38,992 bases of DNA, taken from the NCBI GenBank assembly GCA_944376685.1, contig CALWDN010000009.1, forward strand, positions 1-38,992, in the 5' to 3' direction. Source of the stretch: an uncultured Mediterraneibacter sp. (GTDB taxonomy: Bacteria; Bacillota; Clostridia; Lachnospirales; Lachnospiraceae). The translations under genes and the position numbers were made by a program. The notes under the pieces are model-generated. The model had not been told where the DNA came from. It was given only the letters and a program-made list of their open reading frames with translations, and ran no database searches. This document shows, one piece after another, positions 16,135 through 25,869 of this stretch. Every line of letters starts with the position of its first letter. The first letter of the stretch is position 1.

Positions 16135-18138
16135 ATGAGCATAAAATGGATCTACGGCAGACAGGACTGGAAAACATTTGGGCGGGGGCAGGAGAACTGC
16201 TGCTTGATGACGAACGGCCTGGGCGGTTATTCGTCTCTTACGATGACCGGATCCGCGGCGCGGGGAGATCACGCGTTTCTGATGGCCTGCCTGAAGGCGC
16301 CGAATAACCGGTGGAACATGATCCACCGCCTGGCGGAGGCGCTGGAATATCCGGAAAGCCGGGTGATCCTGTCCTCGCAGGACTTCGCGGACGGCAGCCG
16401 GGAGGAAGGATACCGGCATCTGTCGGAATTCTCCTTTGAGGACACGCCGGTGTGGCGCTTCCTTGTAAACGGGGTGGAGATTGAAAAAGAGGCCGGGCTG
16501 CGGCAGCAGGAGAACACGATCGCCCTCCGGTACCGCGTATACAACCGGGGCAGGAAGGATGTGCGTCTTGTTGTGACGCCGTTTTACCGGTTCAGCCCGA
16601 AAGGGGAAGAGCGTGAGCAGGACAAAAACTTTTCTTTCATCCGGGAAAGCGGATCCGTAAGCCGGATAACAGAATCGGACCTGTTGCTTTACTGCATGAC
16701 GGACGGAACTGACCGGGAGATCCCGCAGGAGGAAGAAGTCTGTTATTATGCGTATGACGCCTGCGACGGCCGGAAGGACACCGGGCGGGCTTATGCCTGC
16801 CACCGGATCGGACTGGATGTACCTGCCGGATGTGAGAAGACCCTGTCCGTTCTTTTTGCGATGGATGAAAAATATGCCGGGATGCTGCACGATGCAGATA
16901 AAGACGGGAATATTTCCGTCCGGGCGCTGGCGGAGAAAGTGATCGGAGAAGTAAAGGAGCATCGTCTGGAACTGGAAAAACAGGCCGGGCTTCAGGATGA
17001 GACGGCGCAGACGCTCGTAAAGGGCGCATATCAGTTCATTTCCCTGCGGGCTTCTACCGGCAAAGAGACGATCCTGGCCGGATTCCCGTTCTTCGAGGAC
17101 TGGGGCAGGGATACCATGATCGCGCTGCCGGGGATCTGTCTGAGCACCCGCCGGTATGCGGACGCGGCCTCCATTCTGAGGACATTTGCGCAGTACGAGC
17201 GGGACGGCCTGATGCCGAATCTGTTCCCGGAAGGGAAAAATGATCCGATGTATAATACGGCGGATGCGGCCCTTCTCTTTATCAACTGTGTGTGGCTGTA
17301 CTGGCAGGCGGCAGGGGATGCGGACTTCGTGCGGGAGATGCTTCCGGTCATGGAGCGGATCATCGCATCCTATAAAAAGGGAACAGATTATAATATTCAT
17401 ATGGACCGTGACGGGCTGATCATCGCGGGAAGCGGCCTGGACCAGGTGACCTGGATGGACGTCCGGGTGGGAGACATCCTGCCCACGCCCAGGCACGGGA
17501 AGCCGGTGGAGATCAATGCATACTGGTACAATGCTCTTCGCATCATGGGAGAATTCGCAAAGTTTGCGGGCAAAGACGCAGAAGCGTATGAAACGCTGGC
17601 AGACTGCGTGCGCACGTCCTTTATCCGTGAATTCTGGATGGAAGAGAAGCACTGCCTCCGGGATGTGGTCTCAGGTACAGCGGCGGACGCCCAGATCCGC
17701 TGCAACCAGATCTGGGCTCTTTCCATGCCCTTTACCATGCTTGAAGAAGAGAAAGAACGGCAGATCCTGGATACCGTATATGAAAAGCTGTATACGCCTT
17801 ACGGGCTGCGGACGCTGGATCCGGCGGACCCGGAGTTCCGGCCGGAATACGGGGGTGAAGTGCTGAAGCGGGACCTGGCCTACCATCAGGGAACGGTGTG
17901 GGTTTATCCCCAGGGTGCATATTATCTTGCGTATCTGCGGATAAACAGCTATAGTGAAGATGCGAAGCAGTATGTGCGCGCTCAGCTTGAAGCCCTGCGA
18001 AGCGCGCTCCGGGAAGGATGCGTCGGACAGCTTCCGGAGATCTATGACGGGCTGGAGCCGGTTTCCTCAAAAGGATGCTTCGCCCAGGCGTGGAGCGTGG
18101 GAGAAATGCTCCGGGTATATGAGGCGCTGGAGCGGTAA
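16135..18138 (+). CDS. Bacterial glycogen debranching enzyme, amylo-alpha-1,6-glucosidase (GH133)
   Basis: This 667-residue cytoplasmic enzyme removes alpha-1,6-linked glucose stubs. The N-terminal domain (about residues 1-260) shows the family opening GLGGYSSLTMTG. The C-terminal catalytic domain is an (alpha/alpha)6 barrel with FPFFEDWGRDTMIALPGI near residue 318 and AGSGLDQVTWMD near 435, where the acidic residues of this family lie. AGGAAT precedes ATG 16135, 19 bases after pulA. Together with PulA it provides a second, mechanistically different debranching activity in the same operon, which suggests that branched limit dextrins are the main imported substrate. GH133 membership is judged from motifs. 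Confidence 0.9.
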   Translation: MSIKWIYGRQDWKTFGRGQENCCLMTNGLGGYSSLTMTGSAARGDHAFLMACLKAPNNRWNMIHRLAEALEYPESRVILSSQDFADGSREEGYRHLSEFSFEDTPVWRFLVNGVEIEKEAGLRQQENTIALRYRVYNRGRKDVRLVVTPFYRFSPKGEEREQDKNFSFIRESGSVSRITESDLLLYCMTDGTDREIPQEEEVCYYAYDACDGRKDTGRAYACHRIGLDVPAGCEKTLSVLFAMDEKYAGMLHDADKDGNISVRALAEKVIGEVKEHRLELEKQAGLQDETAQTLVKGAYQFISLRASTGKETILAGFPFFEDWGRDTMIALPGICLSTRRYADAASILRTFAQYERDGLMPNLFPEGKNDPMYNTADAALLFINCVWLYWQAAGDADFVREMLPVMERIIASYKKGTDYNIHMDRDGLIIAGSGLDQVTWMDVRVGDILPTPRHGKPVEINAYWYNALRIMGEFAKFAGKDAEAYETLADCVRTSFIREFWMEEKHCLRDVVSGTAADAQIRCNQIWALSMPFTMLEEEKERQILDTVYEKLYTPYGLRTLDPADPEFRPEYGGEVLKRDLAYHQGTVWVYPQGAYYLAYLRINSYSEDAKQYVRAQLEALRSALREGCVGQLPEIYDGLEPVSSKGCFAQAWSVGEMLRVYEALER

Positions 18139-18191
18139 AACATACCGGTTATAAACAGAAGGGACAATAGATTGTAAACAGGAGGGGCAGT

Positions 18192-19946
18192 ATGGATTTT
18201 GCAGCTGTGTACCATAAAACAACCGAACAGATGAGCTATGCGCTGGATGAAGATCAACTGGCGGTCAACCTGAAGACAGGGTACGATGTGAAACAGGTCT
18301 TTATCGTACACGGGGATCCCTATGCCGCCGGGATCCTGGGCGGAAATGAAAGATGGAGCGGGCAGCGGGAAGAGATCATTTATCAGAAGCGTCTGCCCCA
18401 TCAGATCTGGTGGACGACCACCCTTACGCCGCCTTACAAGCGGTGTAAATATTATTTTGAACTCCATACAGATGATGAAGTCTGGTATTACTTTGAGGAC
18501 GGCTTCCTGACAGAAAAGCAGCTGAACATGCCGGGGCGTCTGCTCCAGTACTTTATCGTGCCCTGGATGAACCCGGCGGATGTGAACCGGACGCCGGCCT
18601 GGGTCAATGAGACGGTGTGGTATCAGATCTTCCCCGACCGGTTCTGCAACGGCAGGCCGGAGCGGAACGGGAAGGATATCCTGCCCTGGCAGACCGGCCC
18701 GGTAACCAACTATGAGAAATACGGCGGCGATCTGGAAGGAATACGGATGAAGCTTCCGTATCTTGCGGATCTGGGGATCACCGGCATCTATCTCAATCCG
18801 GTGATGGAGTCAGAGTCGAACCATAAATACGATACAACGGATTACACGAAGATCGATCCGTCCTTCGGAGATAATGCGTCCATGCGCCGGATGGTGGATG
18901 AAGCCCACAGGCTGGGGATCCGGGTGATGGTGGATGCGGTGTTCAACCACTGCGGAAGGAAATTCGCCCCCTGGCTGGACGCCATGGAGAAGGGGGAAGC
19001 CTCCCGCTATGCGGACTGGTTCATGGTCAATGACTGGTCCGGCGTGGCGAAACGGGGCAATACCCGGGACGGCCGTTTCTATACATTCGCCTTTACCGAC
19101 GGCATGCCGAAGCTTAATACCAACAATCCGGAAGTGATCGATTATTTCTGCGGGATCTGTGAGCAGTGGATCCGCGAATTCGATATCGACGCCATCCGCT
19201 ACGATGTGGGAAATGAGGTATCCCATACATTTCTAAAAGAGATGCGCCGCCGTCTGAAAGCCCTGAAGCCGGACATCTATCTGCTGGGAGAGATCTGGCA
19301 TGACGCCAGCCAGTGGCTTATGGGGGATGAATATGATTCCGTGATGAATTACCCGCTGATGAGCGGCATCCACGATTTCTTCCTGGATGCGTCCATGGAT
19401 AAGAAAGAATTTGAGCATATGGTAAACCGGTGTTACACTATGTATATGCAGCAGAACAATAATGTGCTTTTTAATCTGCTGGATTCCCATGACACAGAGC
19501 GGCTTATGAACCGGTTCCATGATCTGGATATTTTCTATCAGCAGCTGGCGGTTCTCTTTGCGCTGCCTGGAAGCCCGTGTATTTATTACGGGACGGAGAT
19601 CGCCATGGAAGGCGGGTTCGATCCGGACTGCAGGCGCTGCATGCCATGGGATGAGATCCATACACCGGAGAACCAGGAACGGATCGGATGTATGAAGGAA
19701 CTGATCCGGTTTCGTCAGACGGAAGAGGCGTGCAGAAGCCCGCATTTCCATTTCCCGAACCGGTATCCGGGAAGCAGGTGCGTGGATTACATCAAGATCG
19801 GTCAGAAGGGGCGCAGGATTGAAGTTGTACTGAACTGTTCCGGTGAAGCGGCGGACGTGCAGGAGGGCGGAGAGATCCTTTTTGCAAGGAATTATGCGAG
19901 CGGAGTCCTCGGGAAAAACGGCACGCTTATCCGCCGGCTCCCGTAA
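18192..19946 (+). CDS. Cyclomaltodextrinase / neopullulanase-type alpha-amylase (GH13_20-like)
   Basis: This 584-residue enzyme has an N-terminal beta domain of the CBM34 type (about residues 1-125) followed by a GH13 barrel. Regions are VDAVFNH (about 245), AIRYDVGNE with the nucleophile aspartate (about 335), GEIWHD with the acid glutamate (about 365) and LLDSHDTER (about 430). The DVxNE sequence after the nucleophile and the N-terminal domain point to the cyclomaltodextrinase/neopullulanase/maltogenic amylase group, which opens cyclodextrins and cleaves maltodextrins. No signal peptide is present. AGGAGG lies upstream of ATG 18192. It follows the GH133 gene after 53 bases and belongs to the same operon; the exact product specificity is not certain. 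Confidence 0.9.
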   Translation: MDFAAVYHKTTEQMSYALDEDQLAVNLKTGYDVKQVFIVHGDPYAAGILGGNERWSGQREEIIYQKRLPHQIWWTTTLTPPYKRCKYYFELHTDDEVWYYFEDGFLTEKQLNMPGRLLQYFIVPWMNPADVNRTPAWVNETVWYQIFPDRFCNGRPERNGKDILPWQTGPVTNYEKYGGDLEGIRMKLPYLADLGITGIYLNPVMESESNHKYDTTDYTKIDPSFGDNASMRRMVDEAHRLGIRVMVDAVFNHCGRKFAPWLDAMEKGEASRYADWFMVNDWSGVAKRGNTRDGRFYTFAFTDGMPKLNTNNPEVIDYFCGICEQWIREFDIDAIRYDVGNEVSHTFLKEMRRRLKALKPDIYLLGEIWHDASQWLMGDEYDSVMNYPLMSGIHDFFLDASMDKKEFEHMVNRCYTMYMQQNNNVLFNLLDSHDTERLMNRFHDLDIFYQQLAVLFALPGSPCIYYGTEIAMEGGFDPDCRRCMPWDEIHTPENQERIGCMKELIRFRQTEEACRSPHFHFPNRYPGSRCVDYIKIGQKGRRIEVVLNCSGEAADVQEGGEILFARNYASGVLGKNGTLIRRLP

Positions 19947-19993
19947 AGAATATTCGTTATTAAAATGATAAAAAACAGAAAGGGGCGGTATTT

Positions 19994-21643
19994 ATGACAG
20001 AAATGAAGAAACCATGGTGGAAAAATGCAGTTGTCTATCAGATCTATCCGAAGAGCTTCCAGGATTCCAATGGCGACGGGATCGGGGATATAAAGGGGAT
20101 CATCGGCAGGCTTGACTATCTGGAGGAACTGGGGATCGACGCGGTATGGCTCTCGCCCGTGTACTGTTCCCCGCAGGACGACAACGGATATGATATCTCG
20201 GATTATCAGGATATTGATCCCATGTTCGGAAACTTATCTGATATGGAAGAACTGATCAGGGAAGCGAAGAAGCACAATATCCGGATCGTCATGGACCTGG
20301 TGCTCAACCATACTTCAGATGAACACCGCTGGTTCCGGGAGGCGAAGAAATCAAAAGATAACCCGTACCATGACTACTATGTGTGGCGGGACGGCGTGGA
20401 GGGCGAGTACCCGAATGAAATGAAAGCCGCTTTCGGCGGGCCGGCCTGGGAGTGGGTGCCGGAAGTGAACCAGTATTATTTCCATCAGTTCTCGGTGAAG
20501 CAGCCGGACCTCAACTGGGAGAACCCGAAGGTGCGCCGGGAGATCTACGACATGATCCTCTGGTGGATGGATAAAGGCGTGGGCGGATTCCGTCTGGATG
20601 TGATCGACCAGATCGCCAAGGAGCCGGACCGGATGATCACGAACAACGGGCCCAGGCTCCATGAATTCCTGCAGGAACTGAGCCGGGAGACATTTCAGAA
20701 AGGCGATCTGATCACAGTGGGCGAGGCCTGGGGCGCGACTACTGAAATTGCAAAACTTTACAGCGATCCGGACGGCAGTGAATTCTCCATGGTATTTCAG
20801 TTCGAGCATATGGTCATGGACCAGCAGGAAGGGAAAGAAAAGTGGGATCTGGCGCCGCTCCCCTTTGTCCGTCTGAAGAAATGTCTGGCAAAATGGCAGA
20901 ACGAACTGTACGGCAAAGGATGGAACAGCCTGTTCTGGGACAATCACGACCTGCCCCGCATCGTATCCCGGTGGGGAGATGACGGGAAGTACCGCGTGGA
21001 ATCTGCGAAGATGCTGGCGGTGATCCTTCACGGCATGCAGGGAACACCCTATGTGTACCAGGGCGAAGAACTGGGCATGACCAATGTAAGATTCCCTGAC
21101 ATCAGTGATTACAAAGACATCGAGACGCTGAATCTGTACCGCGAACGGCTGGAAGGCGGATATGAAAAAGAAGATATCATGCGGTCCATCTACGCCAGAA
21201 GTCGTGACAACGCCCGAACGCCCATGCAGTGGAGTGCAGGACCGAGTGCCGGTTTCACAACCGGAACGCCGTGGATCGCGGTCAATCCGAATTATACGGA
21301 GATCAATGCGGAGGAAGAACGGAAAGACCCCGATTCCGTATATCACTTCTACCGGAAGCTGATCCGTCTCAGAAAGACACATCCGGTATTCGTGGACGGA
21401 AAGTTCAATCTGCTCCTTCCGGAAGATGAGCGCATCTTCGCCTACACCCGGACAGACGGGATGCATCAGATGCTCGTCTGTGCAAACTTTACGGGAGAAG
21501 CGGCTGCGTGCCCGCTGGATGGAAAATGGAAAGACGCGGAAATGCTGATCCATAATTACGGAGAAGATCCGGCATGGAGCGATGACGGAGAGCGGATCAT
21601 GCTGAAACCGTATGAAGCAGTGATGTTGTGCAGAAAGCTATAG
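19994..21643 (+). CDS. Oligo-1,6-glucosidase (GH13_31)
   Basis: This 549-residue cytoplasmic enzyme opens with the subfamily signature QIYPKSFQDSNGDGIGDIKG. GH13 regions are DLVLNHTS (about 100), GFRLDVIDQ with the nucleophile aspartate (about 199), VGEAWG with the acid glutamate (about 245) and WDNHDLPR (about 317). Valine follows the nucleophile; in this subfamily valine there is linked with alpha-1,6 (isomaltose-type) preference, whereas threonine or alanine is linked with maltose preference. It would release glucose from isomaltose and panose made by the other enzymes. GGGGCGG lies upstream of ATG 19994. It is the last gene of the maltodextrin operon; no clear terminator follows. Confidence 0.92.
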   Translation: MTEMKKPWWKNAVVYQIYPKSFQDSNGDGIGDIKGIIGRLDYLEELGIDAVWLSPVYCSPQDDNGYDISDYQDIDPMFGNLSDMEELIREAKKHNIRIVMDLVLNHTSDEHRWFREAKKSKDNPYHDYYVWRDGVEGEYPNEMKAAFGGPAWEWVPEVNQYYFHQFSVKQPDLNWENPKVRREIYDMILWWMDKGVGGFRLDVIDQIAKEPDRMITNNGPRLHEFLQELSRETFQKGDLITVGEAWGATTEIAKLYSDPDGSEFSMVFQFEHMVMDQQEGKEKWDLAPLPFVRLKKCLAKWQNELYGKGWNSLFWDNHDLPRIVSRWGDDGKYRVESAKMLAVILHGMQGTPYVYQGEELGMTNVRFPDISDYKDIETLNLYRERLEGGYEKEDIMRSIYARSRDNARTPMQWSAGPSAGFTTGTPWIAVNPNYTEINAEEERKDPDSVYHFYRKLIRLRKTHPVFVDGKFNLLLPEDERIFAYTRTDGMHQMLVCANFTGEAAACPLDGKWKDAEMLIHNYGEDPAWSDDGERIMLKPYEAVMLCRKL

Positions 21644-21646
21644 TCC

Positions 21647-21675
21647 TTGCCTTCTTTCCGGTCAGATGGTAGAAT
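21647..21675 (+). promoter_or_regulatory. Promoter of the AAA-like ATPase gene
   Basis: TTGCCT (21647-21652) and TAGAAT (21670-21675) are spaced by 17 bases, 36 bases before the start codon. This suggests that the ATPase is transcribed separately from the sugar operon. Confidence 0.68.
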
Positions 21676-21711
21676 TTAAAGGAAAGATCATGCAGAAAGG
21701 AGTCAGCCGGG

Positions 21712-23313
21712 ATGAAGCGGTATTTCAATGTTACAGGAGCGTGTGACGCGCAGTTTCACTATATGGTGGACCTGCGGGAACGACTGGCGGAAATAAAGAA
21801 ACTGGTGGATGCCGGTGAATATTTTGCCATCAACAGAGCCCGGCAGTACGGGAAGACGACAACGCTGAATGCACTGGCAGAATATCTGCAGGATGAGTAT
21901 ATCGTAGTTCTGCTTGATTTTCAGAAGATGAGCGGAAATGATTTTGAAAATGAAGAAACCTTTGCGAATTCTTTTGCGGAAGCATTTATTACAGCGATCG
22001 AAGCAGATGCTGATGCAGGATCATCGTTGTCCGGAGAGGCGTTTGACGGGTTGAAAAGTATGGCAGTGGAAGGGAAAGTCCCCGGATTGAGAAAACTTTT
22101 TATCTCTTTAAGCCGGATCTGTGCAGATGCAGCAAAACCTGTTGTGTTAATGATTGATGAAGTGGACAGCGCTGCAAATAATCAGGTGTTCCTGGATTTT
22201 CTCGCACAGCTTCGGGGATATTACCTTACGAGGCGGAAAACACCGATCTTTCAGTCGGTCATCCTTGCAGGTGTGTATGACGTTAAGAATATTCAGATGA
22301 AGATCCGTCCGGATGGAGAACACAAAGTCAACAGTCCATGGAATATCGCGGCAGATTTTGACGTTGTTATGAGTTTTTCCGCTGCGGATATCGCCGGGAT
22401 GCTCAGAGAATATGAAACAGACAAAGCTGCCGGAATGGATACAGACCGCATGGCGGAATTTATTTATGATTATACTTCCGGATATCCGTTCCTGGTATCA
22501 CGGATCTGCAAACTGATCGATGAAAAAGTATCCGGAAGCAGCAGATTTCCGGACGAACATACCGCATGGACAAAGGAAGGCGGGCTCGAGGCAGTAAGGA
22601 TCCTGCTCTCAGAGAAAAACACATTGTTTGACTCACTGATGGGAAAAATATATGATTATCCGGAATTGAGACGGCTCACTTATGCAATCCTCTTTGGCGG
22701 CGAGAAAATTGTTTATAATCCGGATGAGCAGTGGCTTGATATAGCAGAAATGCTCGGGTTCGTCAAAAATGCTGACGGGAATGTAAAGATCTCCAACCGG
22801 ATTTTCGAGATGAGGCTGTATAATTACTTCCTTACCACAAATGATGCACAGGACAGCCCGATCTTTAAAGCTGCATCCAGAGATAAGTTGCAGTATATAA
22901 AAGACGGACGTCTGGATATGGAAACAGTGCTCACAAAATATGTGGAGCATTTCGACAGCATATACGGCGACACAGATGAAACGTTTTCAGAAGAGGAAGG
23001 CAGGAGAAGATTTCTTCTTTATCTTCGTCCGATCATAAACGGGTCGGGCAACTATTATATCGAAGCGGAGACAAGAAATGCCCGACGCATGGATATTGTT
23101 GTAGATTACGCCGGCGAACAGTTTGTTATTGAACTCAAGATCTGGCGGGGGAATGCATACAATGAGCGGGGGGAACGGCAGCTTTCAGAGTATCTGGATT
23201 ATTTCAACCTTAAGACAGGATATATGCTCAGCTATAATTTCAATAAAAAGAAAAGTACAGGCGTGCATAAGATTTCAGCGGGAGACAAGACGATCATCGA
23301 GGCGGTTGTGTGA
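21712..23313 (+). CDS. AAA-like ATPase with C-terminal PD-(D/E)XK domain
   Basis: This 533-residue protein has an N-terminal P-loop ATPase domain and a C-terminal nuclease-like domain, the layout of the AAA-ATPase_like/PDDEXK_9 group common in gut bacteria. The nucleotide motif near residues 43-50 reads RARQYGKT: the first glycine of a standard Walker A is missing, as in relatives that carry RPRRFGKS. Walker B is VVLMIDEVD near residue 145. Near the C-terminus RMDIVV and, 11 residues later, IELK match the D...ExK metal-binding pattern. AAAGGAG precedes ATG 21712. The role is unknown; ideas include a selfish or defence function. It sits between a sugar operon and thrS with no partner gene. Confidence 0.88.
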   Translation: MKRYFNVTGACDAQFHYMVDLRERLAEIKKLVDAGEYFAINRARQYGKTTTLNALAEYLQDEYIVVLLDFQKMSGNDFENEETFANSFAEAFITAIEADADAGSSLSGEAFDGLKSMAVEGKVPGLRKLFISLSRICADAAKPVVLMIDEVDSAANNQVFLDFLAQLRGYYLTRRKTPIFQSVILAGVYDVKNIQMKIRPDGEHKVNSPWNIAADFDVVMSFSAADIAGMLREYETDKAAGMDTDRMAEFIYDYTSGYPFLVSRICKLIDEKVSGSSRFPDEHTAWTKEGGLEAVRILLSEKNTLFDSLMGKIYDYPELRRLTYAILFGGEKIVYNPDEQWLDIAEMLGFVKNADGNVKISNRIFEMRLYNYFLTTNDAQDSPIFKAASRDKLQYIKDGRLDMETVLTKYVEHFDSIYGDTDETFSEEEGRRRFLLYLRPIINGSGNYYIEAETRNARRMDIVVDYAGEQFVIELKIWRGNAYNERGERQLSEYLDYFNLKTGYMLSYNFNKKKSTGVHKISAGDKTIIEAVV

Positions 23314-23344
23314 AAGTTTATATCCGTTTTATGTGGAATCCGGC

Positions 23345-23374
23345 TTGACACATGCCGGCTCCCTGCTGTAGAAT
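23345..23374 (+). promoter_or_regulatory. Promoter of the T-box leader and thrS
   Basis: A consensus -35 TTGACA (23345-23350) and TAGAAT (23369-23374) are separated by 18 bases. The start of transcription would be near 23381, just before stem I of the T-box. Confidence 0.8.
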
Positions 23375-23380
23375 AACCGG

Positions 23381-23662
23381 TGTAGAAAGCGTTGAAGAGG
23401 ACAGTAGGCTGTCTGCGCATCCAAAGAGAGGGATCCGCATGGTGGGAGGATCCTGTTGCGGGACATGACTGAAGACCACCTCCGAGCGGCCTTAATAGGG
23501 CACGGTGATTCCGTTATCATCACATGAATTAAGATGGTTTTCCATGGAAAACAAGCAGGGTGGAACCGCGGGAGCATCTCCCGTCCCTGTGTGGAGTGTT
23601 TCCGTGCGGCCGCATCGATTTCAGAGTGATCAGGAGACATTCTTTCAGGAGTGTCTCTTTTT
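23381..23662 (+). promoter_or_regulatory. T-box riboswitch controlling thrS (threonine specific)
   Basis: The leader senses uncharged tRNA-Thr and allows read-through into thrS. The T-box sequence AGGGTGGAACCGCG is at 23557-23570. Stem I carries an AGTA loop-E element (23403-23406) and, on its 3' side, GAA followed by ACCACC (23475-23480). The specifier is therefore ACC, a threonine codon, whichever of the two overlapping triplet copies is used. The terminator is at 23634-23662: GAGACATTCT pairs with AGGA-G-TGTCTC and is followed by five T. The leader is about 280 bases, normal for this class, and fills most of the 433-base gap before thrS. Confidence 0.95.
23634..23662 (+). terminator. T-box attenuator terminator
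   Basis: The outer arms GAGACA (23634-23639) and TGTCTC (23652-23657) form the stem, with further inner pairing around a TTC loop, and TTTTT follows. This is the off-state hairpin of the threonine T-box. Confidence 0.88.
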
Positions 23663-23746
23663 CATTGCGGACAGCATGCGAATGACAGTTTGTAAAGCTT
23701 CGGAATAAAGACGCCGGAGCGGATATCAGGGAAAGGAAGAGGAAAG

Positions 23747-25648
23747 ATGAAGATCACATTGAAAGACGGTTCATTTAAAGAGTATCAGGAACCAAAGAGC
23801 GTGTATGAGATCGCGCTGGATATCAGTGAAGGGCTTGCAAGAGTAGCGACAGAGGGCGAGGTTGATGGTGAGGCAGTGGATCTGCGTACCGTGATCGACC
23901 ATGACTGCGAGCTCAATATCCTGACATTTAACGATGAGAAAGGCAAAGGTGCGTTCCGCCACACCGCGTCCCACATTATGGCCCAGGCCATCAAGAGACT
24001 GTATCCGGAGACAAAGCTGGCGATCGGTCCGTCCATCGCAGACGGATTCTACTATGACGTGGACAGAGAGACGCCGTTTACCGCGGATGATCTGGAGAAG
24101 ATCGAAGCGGAGATGAAGAAGATCGTCAAGGAGAATCTTGAGATCAAACAGTATACAATGCCGAGAAATGAGGCCATCGCGTACTTTAAGGAGAAAGACG
24201 AGCCTTACAAAGTGGAACTGATCGAGGATCTGCCGGAGGATGAGGTTATCAGCTTCTATTCCCAGGGCGAGTTTACCGATCTCTGTGCCGGCCCTCATCT
24301 GATGACCACCAAGCCGGTGAAGGCGTTCAAGCTGACAAGCCTGGCGGGCGCATACTGGAGAGGCGACGAGCACAATAAGATGCTGCAGAGGATCTACGGC
24401 ACGGCATTCCCGAAGAAGGCGGAACTGGAAGAATACCTGACCATGATCGAAGAAGCGAAGAAGCGCGACCACAGAAAGCTTGGCAAAGAGCTGGGGCTTT
24501 TCATGATGCGCGAGGAGGGGCCTGGATTCCCGTTCTTCCTGCCCAACGGCATGGTATTAAAGAACACGCTGCTTGACTACTGGAGAGAGATCCACCGCAG
24601 AGCCGGCTACGTGGAGATCAGCACACCGATCATGCTGAGCCGCCACCTCTGGGAGACATCCGGCCACTGGGATCATTATAAAGAAAATATGTACACGACT
24701 GTGATCGATGATGTTGATTTTGCGGTAAAACCGATGAACTGCCCGGGCGGCATCCTTGTATACGAGTCCGAACCCCGTTCCTACCGCGACCTGCCGATCC
24801 GCATGGGCGAGCTCGGCCTTGTACACCGTCATGAGAAATCCGGTCAGCTCCATGGCCTGATGCGCGTGCGCTGCTTCACACAGGATGATGCACATATCTT
24901 TATGACGCCGGAGCAGATCAAGGATGAGATCAAAGGTGTAGTAAAACTGATCGACGAGGTATACAGCCTCTTCGGATTCAAATATCATGTAGAGCTTTCC
25001 ACCCGTCCGGAGGACAGCATGGGAAGCGACGAGGACTGGGAAATGGCGACAGACGCGCTGAGAGCCGCACTCGACGACATCGGACTTCCGTATGTGGTAA
25101 ATGAAGGCGACGGCGCGTTCTACGGACCGAAGATCGACTTCCATCTGGAAGATTCCATCGGACGTACATGGCAGTGCGGAACCATCCAGCTTGACTTCCA
25201 GCTTCCGCTCCGGTTTAATCTGGAGTACACAGGCGCGGATGGAGAGAAGCACAGACCGATCATGATCCACCGCGTGGTATTCGGCTCCATCGAGCGATTC
25301 ATCGGAATCCTGATCGAGCACTTCGCCGGCGCATTCCCGACATGGCTTGCACCGGTACAGGTGAAAGTGCTTCCGATCTCAGATAAGCACATGGAGTATG
25401 GAAATAAAGTCCTTGCGGCTCTGCAGGACGCAGGCATCCGTGCGGAGATCGACACAAGGGCGGAAAAGATCGGATATAAGATCCGTGAAGCGCAGATGAA
25501 GAAGATCCCGTATATGCTCGTTGTCGGCGCAAAAGAAGAGGAAGAAGAGAAAGTGTCCGTCAGAAGCCGTGCAAACGGAGATGAAGGACAGAGCGGACTT
25601 GGGGAATTCATCGCGAAGATCAAAGAGGAGATCGCGCAGAAGAAGTAA
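23747..25648 (+). CDS. thrS: Threonine--tRNA ligase
   Basis: This 633-residue class II synthetase charges tRNA-Thr. Domains in order are TGS (about 1-62), the editing domain with HTASH (about 72) and CAGPH (about 182), the catalytic core and the C-terminal anticodon-binding domain (from about 535, VKVLPISDKH). The core contains MNCPGG with the zinc-ligand cysteine, the class II motif 2 region (HRHEKSGQLHGLMRVR then FTQDDAH) and motif 3 in the HRVVFGSIERFIG segment. The length matches the full bacterial form with intact editing residues. It has a GGAAGAGGAAAG ribosome site and is controlled by the T-box upstream. It seems monocistronic, ending before a large hairpin. Confidence 0.98.
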   Translation: MKITLKDGSFKEYQEPKSVYEIALDISEGLARVATEGEVDGEAVDLRTVIDHDCELNILTFNDEKGKGAFRHTASHIMAQAIKRLYPETKLAIGPSIADGFYYDVDRETPFTADDLEKIEAEMKKIVKENLEIKQYTMPRNEAIAYFKEKDEPYKVELIEDLPEDEVISFYSQGEFTDLCAGPHLMTTKPVKAFKLTSLAGAYWRGDEHNKMLQRIYGTAFPKKAELEEYLTMIEEAKKRDHRKLGKELGLFMMREEGPGFPFFLPNGMVLKNTLLDYWREIHRRAGYVEISTPIMLSRHLWETSGHWDHYKENMYTTVIDDVDFAVKPMNCPGGILVYESEPRSYRDLPIRMGELGLVHRHEKSGQLHGLMRVRCFTQDDAHIFMTPEQIKDEIKGVVKLIDEVYSLFGFKYHVELSTRPEDSMGSDEDWEMATDALRAALDDIGLPYVVNEGDGAFYGPKIDFHLEDSIGRTWQCGTIQLDFQLPLRFNLEYTGADGEKHRPIMIHRVVFGSIERFIGILIEHFAGAFPTWLAPVQVKVLPISDKHMEYGNKVLAALQDAGIRAEIDTRAEKIGYKIREAQMKKIPYMLVVGAKEEEEEKVSVRSRANGDEGQSGLGEFIAKIKEEIAQKK

Positions 25649-25731
25649 GGCAGGTCAGATCTGGCAAGATAGGGGTTCACGGCCGGGGCAGGGCTATTCC
25701 GTCTCCGGTTCCGTGAATTAAGTAAAACTAA

Positions 25732-25827
25732 AAAACCCGGGAACTGACAAAGGACAGTCGCGGAGATGAGGAACTCGTTTCACTCAGACAACCTCATCTC
25801 CGCTCCTATAGTCAGCCTCCGGGTTTT
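25732..25827 (+). terminator. Large nested hairpin after thrS
   Basis: Three stems nest inside each other: AAAACCCGG / CCGGGTTTT (25732-25740 / 25819-25827), CTGAC / GTCAG (25744-25748 / 25811-25815) and GCGGAGATGAGG / CCTCATCTCCGC (25760-25771 / 25792-25803). CTGTTTTCC follows. It is much larger than a usual terminator but is placed as one, 84 bases after thrS. It could also be a structured RNA or a mobile repeat. Confidence 0.6.
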
Positions 25828-25869
25828 CTGTTTTCCTAAATCCACTCCACAGTCGCCGTCATATCCCTG

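Noticed and set aside
14259..17652. Long minus-strand frames opposite the pullulanase and GH133 genes (14259-15488, 16087-17652)
   Set aside because: Shadow frames caused by codon bias of the true genes; they have no motifs and no promoters.
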